Part shown: positions 11,474 to 24,265 of the stretch, piece by piece
How positions within the stretch are numbered: the first letter of the stretch is position 1
Layout of the letters: every line of letters starts with the position of its first letter
Assembly (NCBI GenBank): GCA_030998225.1
Contig: JAPYXD010000608.1
Location: forward strand, 6,602,501-6,666,500
Source of the DNA: Diplolepis rosae
Taxonomy: Eukaryota; Arthropoda; Insecta; Hymenoptera; Diplolepididae
Direction: 5' to 3'
Length of the DNA: 64,000 bases
The notes under the pieces: model-generated
The model's input: the letters and a program-made list of their open reading frames with translations, nothing else
The model's database searches: none
What the model was told of the DNA's origin: nothing
Made by a program: the position numbers and the translations under genes

Positions 11474-12381
11474 GATGAATATATCACCTCCGTAATGTAC
11501 TATTAATCGTTTAACTGGCAGGCGATTCCGGGATTCAAGTGTGCATGCTGGTAGAAGGAAAAATGTTGTCAAAAATTTCGATTTTTTTTCTGGTCGTTGG
11601 CTTTAACTGGAATAATATTTTAAATGTATTCAATTTGTTGGAAGTCTTGAAGCGGTCGTGCCAGTTAAGGGATTAATCTAAGATTCCCAAGCCCTAAAAA
11701 AAAATATTGGAGGAAAACTCAGCTAGTTCAAATTTTCGTATGACACAGTGTCATAGTAAATGTTTTTAATTTTTAAGGATTTGCATCCAATATAGAGATA
11801 AAATTTAGTACTTTTGTAAATTATTATATTTGAAAATGAATATGAATACTTATACGGTTCATTATGGCTTTAAAAATTTTTTTATAAGATTTATTTTTTG
11901 ATTAGCGTTATTTTTTCAATAGAAGATGTAGAAAAGTTTTTCAATAATAAAAACTTGTATATATCCATCTCTTTAGCAAATTTAAAAATATAAGATTGTC
12001 GTCATGATTTCTTAAAAACATACAGACTGGAAGAAATATAGAAAAAATAACAAATAAACTGGTAAAACTTTAATAATTTGACTAAAGAAATTCTGTAAGT
12101 CGTCTGAAAAATGCAGTGACGACTGCTCCTTATAGCTCTAATTTCATTATAGTTGTATAGTGAGAGTTCTTTAAAAAATATTTTGAAATTTGTATGTATA
12201 TAACTTCTAATTTAATCGTCATAGCATTTTCCACATTATCGTATATTATATTTAGATTCCTAGTAAATGCCTGCAACGAAATTTCCGCGAAGCAATACTA
12301 AGAAGACCGAATTCCAAACTTAGGATCTGGCAGGAATTGACGGCAGTATACCAGTATTTCTGGTTTTAAATAACCGAAAAC
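11474..12381 (+). other. Pdk1 3' UTR and downstream flank
   Basis: AT-rich, non-coding. The first canonical AATAAA after the stop is at 12053-12058, a plausible poly(A) signal giving a 3' UTR of roughly 0.6 kb. It may be spliced or longer; this cannot be told from sequence. Confidence 0.5.
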
Positions 12382-12955
12382 TCTGCTGTCCCAAATGAAA
12401 ACGTAGTAAGTCGCATTCGCTATAGAGGCGAAAGTCGCGCGATCCTTTGTTTGCTCACGTACATCTCACACAGCCATACGATGCCCCGACTACCAGCGGA
12501 GATTCCCGAACATAGAAACTAATGAGACCTTTAAATTTTCGTCTTTCGCATGTTTTTTTACTTTTTGACAGATTTACAGTTTGACATTTGATACTGATTG
12601 GTATTCTAAACTGTGCTAATTATTATAATTGTATTAAGTGAAGGTTTCCCAAAAGAAATTAAAGTAAGTATATTTTGAAAAATGTATGTGCGTTTCCACG
12701 TGTGACAATTATTATAATTAGTACAGTTTTGAATACCAATCAATATCAAATGTCAAACTATAAATCTGTCAAGAAGTAAAAAACATGCGAAAGACGAAAA
12801 TTTAAAGGTCTCATTAAGTTTTTATGTTCGGGAATCTTCGCCGGTAGTCGGGGCATCGTATGGCTGTGTGAGATGTACGTGAGCAAGCAAAGGATCGTGC
12901 GACTTTCGCCTCTATAGCGAATGCGTCTTACTACATTTTCATTTGGGACAGCAGA
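12382..12955. mobile_element. 574-bp hairpin TIR element (TCTGCTGTCCC ends)
   Basis: TCTGCTGTCCCAAATG on the left is matched by CATTTGGGACAGCAGA on the right. The arms pair for about 240 bp (GCGATCCTTTG, GCCATACGATGCCCCGAC, ATGCGAAAGACG blocks), leaving a roughly 80-bp spacer. It is non-coding. The right half of a second copy is at 36841-37114. I saw no convincing target-site duplication. Confidence 0.8.
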
Positions 12956-13087
12956 ACTATTGAAAACTCATGCAAAATTTGCCAGTAAGTACTGTAATGT
13001 CAACATAGTTTATACGGCATATACCGTATTTAATTCAAAGTAATGAAAATATATTAACTGAAGTAATTCAAGAAAAATTTTAAGTGA

Positions 13088-13111
13088 ATAAATATATATA
13101 TATATATATAT
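13088..13111. repeat. (TA)n microsatellite
   Basis: About a dozen TA units. They sit exactly where the left terminus of the adjacent Tc1-like element should be (see 13112-14029). Confidence 0.9.
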
Positions 13112-14029
13112 AAATTGTCAGTTCACTAAAAAAAATCGTATTAAAAATATGCCTCAATTTTTTTGCAGATATCTCAGTGAAAAATAAAGGTACAATGTGT
13201 TTCAAAAAACGGTTAGAAAGCTTATTAAATTTTAAGTTGAGTTAGCTTTATTTGATTCATTTTTGATAAAGAGAGACCACCGACTTAGCGTGTGAGCAAG
13301 ACAGACCTAATTTCTAATTCTTGCAAATTTCCATTATTTAACTTTCATTCTCTGCATGCTCCAGGCAAGTAAACAAAAAAATTGAAATTCACATATATTG
13401 AACCTTGAAATCTCCCCTTTAAAACAATCAAAGAAAAATTGAAAAATATTTATTGGTTCCCAAGATATGATTAAATATGTAAAGTCATGCACGTTCGACT
13501 TGCGACCCGCCATTCGACTCTCACCCCTGGAGCAGGACTGAATATGCGCTGGTGTCATGCGGGATCCCGAAATTTGAGACTTATTTTTCTCTCAATAAAT
13601 CAAAACCCACGTCTAGAATAATTAGTAACGCTAGAAGTTGATTCCAAGAATATAAATAATTATAAATAATGCGACAAATTTACATTTAAGCAGATTTTTT
13701 GATGAAGACAATATAATTTAAAGTAATTAACTAAATTAATATAATACTTTCATTATAAATTTCAATTTAATTTTAATTAATAAATGTCATATAATTTACG
13801 AACAATACAATACAAAATTAATTCGATTTAATTCCAATTGAAAATGTTAATTTAATTTTGATTGATAAACGTTAAATAATGTATCATATTCTACCTACTT
13901 TTTAAAATATTTTCAACCATTTTTTGAAAAATATACTAACTTTATTTTTCACTGAGGTATCTGGAAAAAATAGAGGCATGTTTTTAATACGATTTTTTTT
14001 TAAAGGACTGACACTTTAGGCCGGTACTG
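13112..14029. mobile_element. non-autonomous Tc1/mariner-type element, left end eroded
   Basis: The inverted arms share TAAAAAAAAATCGTATTAAA and CTCAGTGAAAAATAAAG blocks. The right end reads GGCCGGTACTG followed by TA (14030-14031), close to the CAGTACCGG end of the element at 44396-45265. On the left that terminal sequence is missing and replaced by the TA repeat. No transposase; the frame at 13334-13558 is not convincing. Confidence 0.65.
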
Positions 14030-14045
14030 TATATTTAATTTTTTA

Positions 14046-14335
14046 CAAATACGTGAAAATATATTTTTGTTTTCAAAATTTGGGGAATTGCAGAGATGAT
14101 AAAAACGGACGTAGATAGACTACTTATGGTTTAAAAATGGAAAAAAGTTGAATTTCAGCAAAATTGATTGGAAAAAATGTTTCTACAGTCATAACTAAAA
14201 GTAGTCTGTATTGAACTTCTCTACCATTTCCCCAATTTTGAGAACAAAATTTGACACCAATTTGACGTAAACATGTAGAAACAGAACGAGGTTGTTCAAT
14301 TGAACTTGTTTTCTCAAATATCGCATGCCCTTAGG
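14046..14335. repeat. TIR repeat family copy 2
   Basis: Contains the same inverted blocks as 8200-8557 (TTTTCAAAATTTGGGG, GACGTAGATAGACTACTT and their inverses AAGTAGTCT, CCCCAATTTTGAGAAC) and ends in ATCGCATGCCC. The left terminus is lost against the neighbouring element. Non-coding. Confidence 0.65.
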
Positions 14336-17300
14336 GTTATAAAATAATCTCACTGACATTATCTCTTGACTCTTGTCGTTCTTGTACGCATGTTCGGTCT
14401 TCTTATTATTTTTTCGTGCAAATTTCTCCACATCGGAGAAGAATTTATCGAATGTTTAATACTTACACATATAATATGACAAACAATATAATATTAAAGA
14501 ATCTTCCTTATGGTGTTCTTACAAAGTGAAGAAGGGTTTAATTAATCAATAATGTGTTATACCATTTTGCAATTGTTCCCCACTTTATAAGTATTTTAAC
14601 ATCAATCTATTTAAAGTTGTTTGGTATACACTTTTTTCGTTTATTAAATTATGAAAAATCACTGTCCGTTAATATATATTATCCTTTCTTTTCAAGTGAA
14701 TTAATATTTTATGGGTAGATGTAATTTGCTGATATTGTATCTATCATAATTACGAATATTGTATAATATAGCGATGATAATTACTCCATCCAATACAAAT
14801 TATGATTCTACAGTTATCAATAATACTAGAAATATCGAGAAAATACTACTGTATTTGTCTTCTATGTTGAGTGTCTATAGAATTGCGATTAAGTCACAAC
14901 TGAATCTGTACTATATCTTTTGTACATTATTTATACAAATGTTACATATATTTCTTGTACAGTATATGGTATATATTGTATACATCTATACAAAAATAAT
15001 TAAAAACTGTGAATACTAGTTAGGCAGAGCTGTATAAATGTTGATAGGTTGTAGGCTGTTACTTATACCAACTGATTGCAATTTTAGGTCATGACGAAGG
15101 TGTAAAAAACAGGTCTGGAAACTAGTGGAGGGAATGTAGTGTAAGTGTTCCGCATTTTGAAGCTTATGTTAGTTCATACATTAGCCATGAACACGAGCAT
15201 CTTTATCGGAAATTAAGAGCTTGTTGGTTCGTGCTCGCGCATAGACAAAGACTTAACGGAAAGAAACTTAATCGAGGTAAAAGGTAATCCTTCTGAAAAT
15301 ATACCCAGATAGAGCTCGCGAAACTGAAAAGTGTTTAAAAATTTATTTATAATTTTTCTCGGCCCCATCAACTTAGCTTTAAAAAACGCTTTAGTAGGTT
15401 GAGAACGAAATGAAGGAGCTAAATATTGAACACTTGCTCGAGGAACGCTGATTTATTCCTTACTTAGCTAAAGCAGATTCTTTTCTAACTAGATTAATTA
15501 CAATAATAGTAAGGGCACTGCGCGAAGGAGAACCTATTAAGGTAATTGAGGAAAGAAGCCAGGTTAACATTCAAAAGCATGAGTTATTCTTTTTTCTTAC
15601 TCCAAAACTATTCAAGAATGGCTCTTTCGCTTCCGCAAATAACCGGAGCGAAAAGTATACTTTATTCGTTGCTTTCACTTACGAAAGCTCTTTTTGAAAT
15701 TTTCTTGTAGACACTTTTTAGAGTAAGAAAATAATGCTAGTTCCCAAGCGACATTGAATCGGATTTCTTAAGATTCTCGTTTCGTATTGTACAGACCTCA
15801 ACAATTTTTAGTAATACAAATATTTTCTTTCTAGTGAAACCAATAATTTCAATTTGTAATAAACAAATTAAAACAGAGCTTTTAAATTGTTCCTCACAAC
15901 GGATAATTTTCGGAGATCACGTCTACTATGTCTTCTCATTCCTCTTGCGCATTAACGTCAGCAAACTGTAAGTTGTGCTAAAAGGTACGTGCGTACACAG
16001 CGCACTGCTGTTGGCCTTTATAAGAAATAGTAAAGCAAGAAGAGATACTTTAGTGTACTCTTCAAAACCGGCCATTGCGGTCAATTAGTTGACTGCTCTG
16101 TGTTAGAAAATTAAAACGTCGGTTGACAGATAGATGACTTAATTAAACCACACTGTAGGAATAAAGTAACAGTAAACGTTTCTGAAAACAAAATCAAAGT
16201 TAACGTAAAAAGCTGTTCAACTATTAATTGCAGTATTACTAAATGTACGTAGATAGTCATTGATAGGTATGTGTACACTTAAGTTCCCATTTGTATGCGC
16301 AAAATGCTTGTACCAAATGAGAACATGACATACAATGAGAACTCTGTAAATAGCTATTACGTTACGACGTAAAAAACTTCTTGTCTTAACTAACATCAAA
16401 TTTATTTATATTAAATTTTTGGAAACGTCAAAGTTGTATTTTTAATTAATTATCGACCTGCTCCCAATGTCATTTTCTAAAAATAAAATCTGATTAAATG
16501 GATTCTATTGCAGATACAAATAGTCGTAGAATTCATCAATGTACAAATTCGTCAAACTGAATAAATAATTACAAGTTTCAAAGTCCTATACAAAAACAAA
16601 ATACAATTCCCTGTTGGAAATCCCTCAAAATTGTGTCAGTTTTTGCGCATTTCATACCATTTTCAAGATTATTTCAAATTTTGAAAATTCACTTCTCAGT
16701 AATGAATTTCATTTCTGAATTTGGTTAAACTAAAATTTGGGTACGTCACTCTGAAGCTGACTGCGCTTCACGATAAGCAAGGTAGCCAACCTAGAAAAAA
16801 TTACGTGTTTTCTAATGGCGGGAAATTAAAATTTTTATTCCTCTAGAGATCTAAAGATCTCAGATATTTAGTTATTATTAAAGATTCAAAAATAAATTCG
16901 TCTCTATATCAAAGGAAACAACCTACTTCATTATTCATAACTTAAATTCATTGCAAAAATAAGTCTATAGTTGCGTACAATCAAATTATGTAAATGGTTA
17001 ATATTGGTATGTTCAATTTGGTAGGCTAAATTTAATACACAGTATCATACAGCATTTCAGTGCAGTCAAATAAATTTTATTTGTCTTGTCTATTCTTACA
17101 TTAAAAACTATTTATAGAAAAATAGTATAATTTGTTAAATATTATTTCATTACATATTTTTTTTAATTTAGTTTGAATTTCACGCCACAAGTTAATACGT
17201 AATTTTTTGAAAGGATGGCTGTCTTGACTCCTCAACTATAACCAATTTGAGAGTGCGATACCTAAACTTTAGTTTAACCCTGAATTTTAATTTTCTATGA

Positions 17301-18517
17301 GGTAAACGCTTAGCGTTAATCAATCTACGTCGTAATAGTTGTATTATAATTTTCTTCAAGAAAGTGACTATAAATTTATGGAACTTATTGTTAGCTACTC
17401 AATAAAAAACTTACAAAACTACTTCCTTCATTTATCTCATCTTCCTTTATGTTCATTATATTTATTACAATAATCATTTTTTATAGCAATACAAACGTGT
17501 AAAGAATAAAACTACGGAGTACAAACTTGTGATTAATTTATTGAACTATCGTCTAAACAATGCAAAGAAATACCTATTATCCTTACATATATGTTAATTG
17601 ATACGTACATACGACGCAGCCACGAGTGGTTTGCAGAATAGGCTATGTGTGAGAGACGAAAAGCTCATGCGAAAGCATATTGCTGCCATGCACTCATAGC
17701 CCTTTTCTTCAACAAACTCGTGGCTAATCTGTATATAGATAATTCTTTACAATCAGGTCATTTTAGTGTCTATGGGTTGAATTTTATCAAAAAATGTTAT
17801 TGTTTTTATTTATACAGTTTAAAAATATAGATTTAAGCAACAAAATATTGAACAAAATTATGAAATTAGTATTAATTATTTTTTTTAATGTAAAACAAAT
17901 CTTTTGTAAAGCATAAAATAATCTTCAAAATGAGCCGTCATCGAACCTTCTCTGACTTATAGTTTAAAGGTTGTAGATTTGTTAATTAAGAACATGGTTC
18001 TCTATACTCATTGTTAAGTGTAATGGATTTTTTTTGTGAAAAACATCGTGACCTAATTTTGCTCACTAAGGCTTCAAAAAAGTCAATAGTCTAAGGTATA
18101 ACCAACGATTTTTTTTTATACTCAATATCCAAATTTGTCGAGTGGAGGGGAGAGCACATTTTTGCAAAATACGATATTATTCGGAAAAGAATTTTCAGTC
18201 AGGTGACATTTGGTGTATCGCTTAAGACATAGTGGTTCTTGCCAAAGGAGTATCAGCCAAATTTTTAAAACAATTTTCCCATGTTTAAGAATAAATTGTT
18301 ATAAACAATAAATTTGTTTCCATACTTACACTTCTCCAAAAAATCTGATGAAAATGCAAAATAACCGAGGACCAACAAGGATGTCAATTATCTATGCAAC
18401 AACTTTTTATCTGCAATAGATTCAGTAGATATACAGAGGGACTTCTGGATAAAGATTCCTGTTATCAACATTTACCGGCACTCGAGAGCCTTCGATGCTA
18501 GAAGGTTCTTGAAGGTG
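14336..18517. other. 4.2 kb without a recognised gene or element
   Basis: AT-rich throughout. Short frames (14195-14431, 14759-15019, 16217-16399, 17645-17830) lack any recognisable motif and have intergenic-like composition. I found no paired terminal repeats, tRNA or rRNA. Unrecognised host UTR, intron or old repeats are possible. Confidence 0.35.
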
Positions 18518-19595
18518 CACTGAGAAAAATGGATTGTAAACGGTAATGAAAAATATGTTACCGGGTATAATCTTGGACTATTAACTATGGGACAGCGATC
18601 TAGACTATTAAAACCATAATCTGTAGATGTTAAAAAAAAAAAGATAGTATCGGATAATATCTTGGATTATAAATTGAAACATACCAGATTTAACGCGTGC
18701 AAAACAAAAGAAAGATAGGGGGGAGAGCTTTGGCACTCAGAAGAGGGGAGGTTTCAGTGGGAACACATACACAAATATTATTATCATACCTTGTTTAAGT
18801 ACACAATGCTACACTATTTATAATCGCATACGCTTGAAATTAAATTTCAGAATTCGCTTTTGGGTTCGAACCCTCTAACTCTACCTATATCTACATTAAC
18901 TAAGCGCATTCCTAACGCCTGAAACCTCTCGGCTATTCTCGCTTGCGATATTTCGAAATAAATGTCGCTTATAAGCCACTACTGAGTTGGGCAGACTTGG
19001 ATTCGAGTCTTCGAAGCTATTCGGATAACGTCGGAAGCACTCGGACGACATTCTGAAACGAATTATACGAAAAACTGAGAATGAATGTTTTGATTTTTGC
19101 TGCTCGTCGCAAGGTTTCTGCCAATTTCATATTCATAATATGAATTTTTCAAATATGGTTTCTAGGTTATAATATTCATTGTTCGACTTATTAAATTTAT
19201 TTTTCGAATGGAGATTCATAATATTTGGTATTTAAAATACTAATTTTTTTTCTACACGTTTTAAAGACTGTTATGACTATATTGAATTTCGATGCCATAA
19301 TATGAATAAATGTATTAAAACATCGGGTTTCCTCATTTTAAAACACTATTGTACTAAACCTTCATTCAATCTTATCATTTACTCTAACGAAAAGTTTCTC
19401 AGTGTAGGTTTATAATCTTCAGATGTTACGAATTATTTTCTGAAGATTATAAGAATGTAACATCTGGAGATTATGTTTAGTAATATCTTTATATACTAGA
19501 TAAAGATTATAGATCATACGCTTTAACATATTTTATGCTACCGAATACTATCCTTACTTTTAACATCCAGGTTTTATGATCCGTTTTTCTCAGTG
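18518..19595. mobile_element. 1078-bp TIR element (CACTGAG ends) with TG duplication
   Basis: The left end CACTGAGAAAAATGGAT faces the right end ATCCGTTTTTCTCAGTG, and TG flanks both sides (18516-18517, 19596-19597). The subterminal regions carry scattered inverted copies of TATAATCT/AGATTATA-type blocks with ATGTTA. No transposase. The ends and 2-bp duplication match the elements at 5360-6223 and 56091-56646. Confidence 0.72.
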
Positions 19596-19596
19596 T

Positions 19597-19740
19597 GATG
19601 ACATTACGTAGGTATATTCTAGAAGTTTATGACGTAACTCAATAAAGAATAGGTATTTTTCTAGAAGATTATGACGTCACACAATAAAAAATATGGTATT
19701 TTATGGACGGTGTTGACGTCACGCATATATATTCTAGAAG
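19597..19740. promoter_or_regulatory. cluster of heat-shock-element-like and CRE-like motifs
   Basis: TTCTAGAAG, a perfect inverted pair of the heat-shock factor unit nGAAn, occurs three times (19617-19625, 19659-19667, 19732-19740). It alternates with TGACGTAAC (near 19630), TGACGTCAC (19672-19680) and TGACGTCAC (near 19714). The block looks like a degenerate tandem repeat of about 42-70 bp. Whether any protein binds is unknown, and no adjacent gene was recognised. Confidence 0.45.
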
Positions 19741-20685
19741 TTTTGAGATGCAAGTTCTTTACCTAAAATCTTTACTCTTGGTGAGCCCAACTAATTTTAT
19801 CAATTTAATTAAACCTTAAAATAAAATGTCTATACAAAAAAAAACTTAGTTGAACGCCAGTCACTTTCCTAAAAGTGACAAAGATAATCTACACTTCATC
19901 GAGACTTGAATTTAATTATCAAAAGAAGTTTGGCAGAACACTATTTATTTGAAAGAAATGAAAAAGACTATATATAATCTAAATCCACAACAAAATGCCA
20001 GAATATGAAGAAAAAGGTAATTTTACAATGCTATGAATTTTTCGCGTCAACACGCGACAATATGGCGAATTTAACTTAACCTATCGGGTCACCACCCGAG
20101 AAAATACATATTTGACGCGCGGTCTTAATTACGGCCAAAAGGACAAAATTGTGAATTGAAAGAACACTCGCAGTTTATTTAATGAGAGAGAATAAGATAA
20201 GGAAAGAAAAGAACACTCGCAAACATTTCAGAGAGAGGCGAAGTGGTCTCGGTAGGTGATAGACGCCATGAGGCGTTAGAGTCAGTATAATAGTTCGGAA
20301 TTCCGAGCCGATTGCCAAAAGAATTATTGGATAACCAAAAGCTTACTCTACCTGTACAACGTCTCCCAGCTCAGGCACAAATCTCAAAATAAATTCGCGA
20401 TGCCGGCAAAATTCCCAACCTGCCCTACGAATTGATTGCTAAGATTGCTTGACCCAATCGCGAACTCAGAAGCAGGTCACATGTCACATCTATGTTGGAC
20501 GACTAGGCAACTCGTGCCTAGTACTATAATCGCCCCAGGTGAATATTTTTGTTAACCGTGGTTCTCTCTAATACGGCGAACAGCGCTATGTTACGTTGGC
20601 AGTATGTTAGATAGTGTCCAATAATATTAAACAACGTAATTTTAGTATTTCCAATGTCTGGAATACTAAATATAAAGTCCTAGGG
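19741..20685. other. no gene recognised
   Basis: Less AT-rich than its surroundings from about 20040 on (CGGGTCACCACCCGAG hairpin near 20085, GACGCCATGAGGCGTT near 20262). An AGAACACTCGCA unit is repeated at about 20160 and 20210. It could be promoter-proximal host sequence or an LTR-like fragment; I could not decide. Confidence 0.3.
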
Positions 20686-20885
20686 TTAGTGTGCCCCAGA
20701 CTGTTTCTTCCGGGTCACGTGGTTGAAGCTTGTCGGCAGGAAAGTCGTCCTCCCATAATCAATGGCGGCGATAATCGATACTTCGATCGGTCGAAGCTCG
20801 TCGAATATCATGGCTGCCGTTGTTTATTTCTGCTCGGAAGTCAATTTCGCCGCATCTCCAACGCCGCCTAACCCTACTCATACCG
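20686..20885 (+). promoter_or_regulatory. candidate promoter and first coding exon of an unidentified gene
   Basis: This is a GC-richer island in AT-rich DNA, with CTTCCGGGTCACGTGG (ETS-like plus E-box), AATCGATA (DRE-like) and several CG-rich blocks. ATG at 20810 opens 25 codons (MAAVVYFCSEV then a Pro/Thr-rich end), running into the strong donor ACCG|GTGAGT at 20885/20886. The peptide is not one I recognise, and no matching downstream exon was found, so a coding role is inference. If real, its first intron begins 27 bp before the Transib insertion. Confidence 0.33.
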
Positions 20886-20912
20886 GTGAGTTGAATTTTC
20901 ATTTAAATGACG

Positions 20913-20943
20913 CACAGTGATTCAAATGCCGAAAAAGCTGGCC
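20913..20943 (+). repeat. left terminal inverted repeat of Transib
   Basis: Heptamer CACAGTG, 12 bp, then the A-rich AAAAAGCTG block and GGCCAAAAT, mirrored at 24266-24296. The spacing of heptamer and A-rich block equals that of a 12-RSS, but AAAAAGCTG only loosely resembles the RSS nonamer. Confidence 0.9.
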
Positions 20944-21298
20944 AAAATATGAACGAGTCGTCCAATTTTGAAGGAAATTTGTTTACTTCTGTTTTCGAGG
21001 TTGCTGATAACGAAAATGGAGTCAAACTATTTAAAAAAACAAAATGACGGTTTCAAAATGTAGGTTATTTATGTATAAACTTTGAAAATTCTATGAATTA
21101 TAGTTGGAAAGGGTTTTTGAGTTCGTATGAATGAGGTTTTGGAAATACAAAATGACAGATCGCAAATGTTGGATAAATAACGTGAAAAATAGGACTGAAA
21201 TCATGAAAAATAAATTATAAAATAATTGACTTTTATTAGTTTTATCCTTACATCATATCATATTAATAAAAATCGTAATCGGTTAAGTTTCCGTCGTT

Positions 21299-24028
21299 TT
21301 AGCTTGCGTTGATTTCCTCTGATACATCAAAGGTTGTACCTCGCTGTTCGACTAAAAGTTCCATAACTTCTTGCGGAAGTGGTTTGCTGACTTTGGGTTC
21401 ATAATTTTGTAAGCTTGAAATAAGTAGATCCGAAGAGGCAAGAAGACGATGAAATACATCTTCCATTGTCTTTTCACGTGCAAATTTTCGAGAACATTTT
21501 TCGCGATAACGTCTGATGTCCTTATTACGAGCTTCTTGTGCGTCTTCGGACAGTTTTCCAATGGGTATTGGAGAAGCTTTAATTATAGCATGACCGTGAG
21601 TAAGGATAACGTGAATCGATTTCGGCATCGGATACCAAGCATATAATTTGATGTATAGATTCGCAAGATCTAACCAATACAATCTGAATTTTTCCGTATC
21701 TATATCGAAGCCGCTCGACATTGCTTGTAACAAAAACTTTGCTTTAGCTATTAAATCCTCATTTAATCCTAGAATTTCCGCAGTTGACGAAACATTGTCA
21801 AAAAATCGCCTTTCTGTATTTCCGTGGTTAGTCGTACCGGATCCAGCTTTCGGGATATCAATTCGTAAACCGTACAATCGCTTAAAATCGTTTTGGATTT
21901 TTTACTTTCGAGCTGCAACTGCTTGCTTATGTTCCGCAGAACGAGCCTGCCACTTGTGATCAGTTCTGTCTTCACCGCATTTGTATGCAAGGTGAAGAAA
22001 CCATTCCATAAATCAAATCCATGCGTTCAGCGATGCTATACCGAAACAAAGATTATCAATAACGACTTTTTGTTTTACAACTTATTCTAAATTGTTGAAT
22101 TGTTTCGATGTAGCCTTGCAAACCTAACATTGCATAGAGGACTCTGTATGAGTTATAGCATTTTTAACTTTCCCATCAATCATAGTGAAAACCAGTTCGT
22201 ATTTGATTTCTACGTTTTTTGAATCTATAACACTATTGAATATGACGAGAGAATTAATTTGTTTTTTCATATACTCCAGCTCTTTACGAGTACTATCAGC
22301 TGATTCTTTAAGGAATTGTAACCTAATGGGTCTACAAAATCGCGATGACGAGGGCTTAGGATTTTTCCACACAACGATTTCTTCTTTGGTTTCATTGACA
22401 GCTGAAAGCTGCAAAGGAGCCATTGAAGTGAAAAACACGGTCGTGTCACTGCTGTTCTCGTCGTTGAATACGTGCTTGTACTGTTGGCCCGTGGATCCAT
22501 CGCAACCCCATTTCAAAATTAATTTCAAATTATTCAAACATTCCGAATCTAGTTTCAAAACATCTCCACGCGTAATTTGCATTAATTTACTAGAAATGTG
22601 ATCTAATAAATGCTGCAACTCCACTTCCGCACTAGTTTCCGTTACAGTAATAGCTAATGGTTCAGGATAACAACGCCGTTTAGAAGCTAAAATGATAAGA
22701 TGGATAAACCGACGTACAGCGATCCGTATTCGTTAAATCTCGCATCATAAGGTACGTGTCTTTAAACATTTTACCTGAAATGATCAAATTGAGCATGCGA
22801 TGGACAGATATCTCGCACGTAGGTGGCTTATCAAATGTCTTTTTAAAAGCTGTTTGGTACCTAGAAGCTCGCTCTGGCGACTTCGTTATTACATCCCTCA
22901 GAGCCCTTGACGCTTGAGGAGCGCCAGATGCACGGAGACTCATTTGAGTAGCATATGCCAGCTCTGATGTAGTGTACGATACACGCAGTTTTTCTGTTTT
23001 TCGTCGTTTGCTTCGTTCACTTGACGAATCGAATTCTGCAGACCTGCGACCCACGTTCTTTGATCCTGTTGAAAATTTCTCCGATTCGCTCGATTGTCTG
23101 CTGTTTTTCAGCTTTAAGAGAAATTTACAAGATAGTAAAATAGCATAAAATATGTATATTCCAATTACTATAGATAAAAACAAATTCTATGTTAACAGTA
23201 GCATTTATCCATCTCTTGTTTGCTTTCAAGAATTTTTCAGTTGACCTTGATGACCCACGCAATTTTGCTCTCAATTTTGCAATAAACCCTTTCAGAATTT
23301 TCATTTCATCTGGATGTATTTTGAAAGAAGCCTGTCTGGTTTCGGAGAATTTTTTTTCCAACAATGCGATCAAATCGTTTACATCAGAATTGATCTTTTC
23401 TTTTATAAAAAAAAAATATTCCCTTCCGAGTGTACGTCACGTCGGAAGATTCAGAACCTACAATAAAAATCACTATTTGGTGTAAAATTAAATGAAAATC
23501 TAGTATGTCAAAAAAAAACATTTCTCTACTTTATAATTGATGAATTTAACATTAAGAACATTTACGAACATATGCAAGACCAAAAGACAGATATATTTCA
23601 TAGCCCACCCGTTATATAGTTCCAAATAAGGATGATATTAACACCAAGTATAATATGCGACACAAAGATTTGAACCTGACTACAAAAGATTCGAAGCTAA
23701 GAAGGGCCCGGTACACCCACGCACGAAGCTTGCGGGCTTATCTTATAAGAGCGGCCATGCTAATATGTATAGTAATAAGGGAGGCGCAGATGGGGGCAAC
23801 TTTGGTCAGCATTTTTCAAAACAATACATCTTGATGTACATTATACAAATGCAAACATCGCGGAACTAGGCTGAACTCGTAACTTTAGAAATGCTTTTCG
23901 ATTAAGTTTTTCCTTTAGTAAGAGTTTCCAATAAGAGAACTTTGAGGTAAAATGACATATTTATCACAATAAAATAAAACAACTCTTATTACAAAATTAT
24001 CTAACATACCTTCAGCAACACTCTCCAT
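21299..24028 (-). pseudogene. Transib transposase gene, RAG1-related, mutated
   Basis: A short first exon (24028-24010, MESVAE plus one base) ends in the donor AAG|GTATGT. The acceptor TTTTTATTGTAG precedes 23457, where the same frame resumes. A 10-T run near 23410 shifts the frame. The N-terminal region follows (23373-22690, KRRKTEKLR). Then comes the core: DDE residue 1 in KWGCDGSTG (codon about 22500), residue 2 in FTMIDGKV (about 22176), a CxxC zinc motif near 22122-22110 and residue 3, Glu of QEARNKD (about 21534). The C-terminus ends at the TAG at 21299-21301. All three acidic catalytic residues survive, but stops near 22118, 22080, 22005 and 21903 and the frame shift disable it. These motifs and the CACAGTG ends identify the family. 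Confidence 0.9.
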
Positions 24029-24265
24029 ATCACAAACACGGGATTTGATCACTAGAATAGAGAAATGAAACACTTTCAACTGAGCGTAAAATACACGTTG
24101 TAATGCGTCTTACACAGGCATCTTAAAAGAGCGAATTTGACGTTTCTTCTAGAATCGTGTGGGCAATACAGAATTCTAACCTTCAGGTATTTGGTGTAGA
24201 AATACCTTCTTTATCGAGGAACATCTTTGATATACCGATAAAAAAAATTTCATTTTTTGAATTTT

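Noticed and set aside
13480..13560. Possible tRNA or small RNA in a GC-richer patch (CGACCCGCCATTCGACTC)
   Set aside because: No cloverleaf could be drawn and the patch is inside a TIR element.
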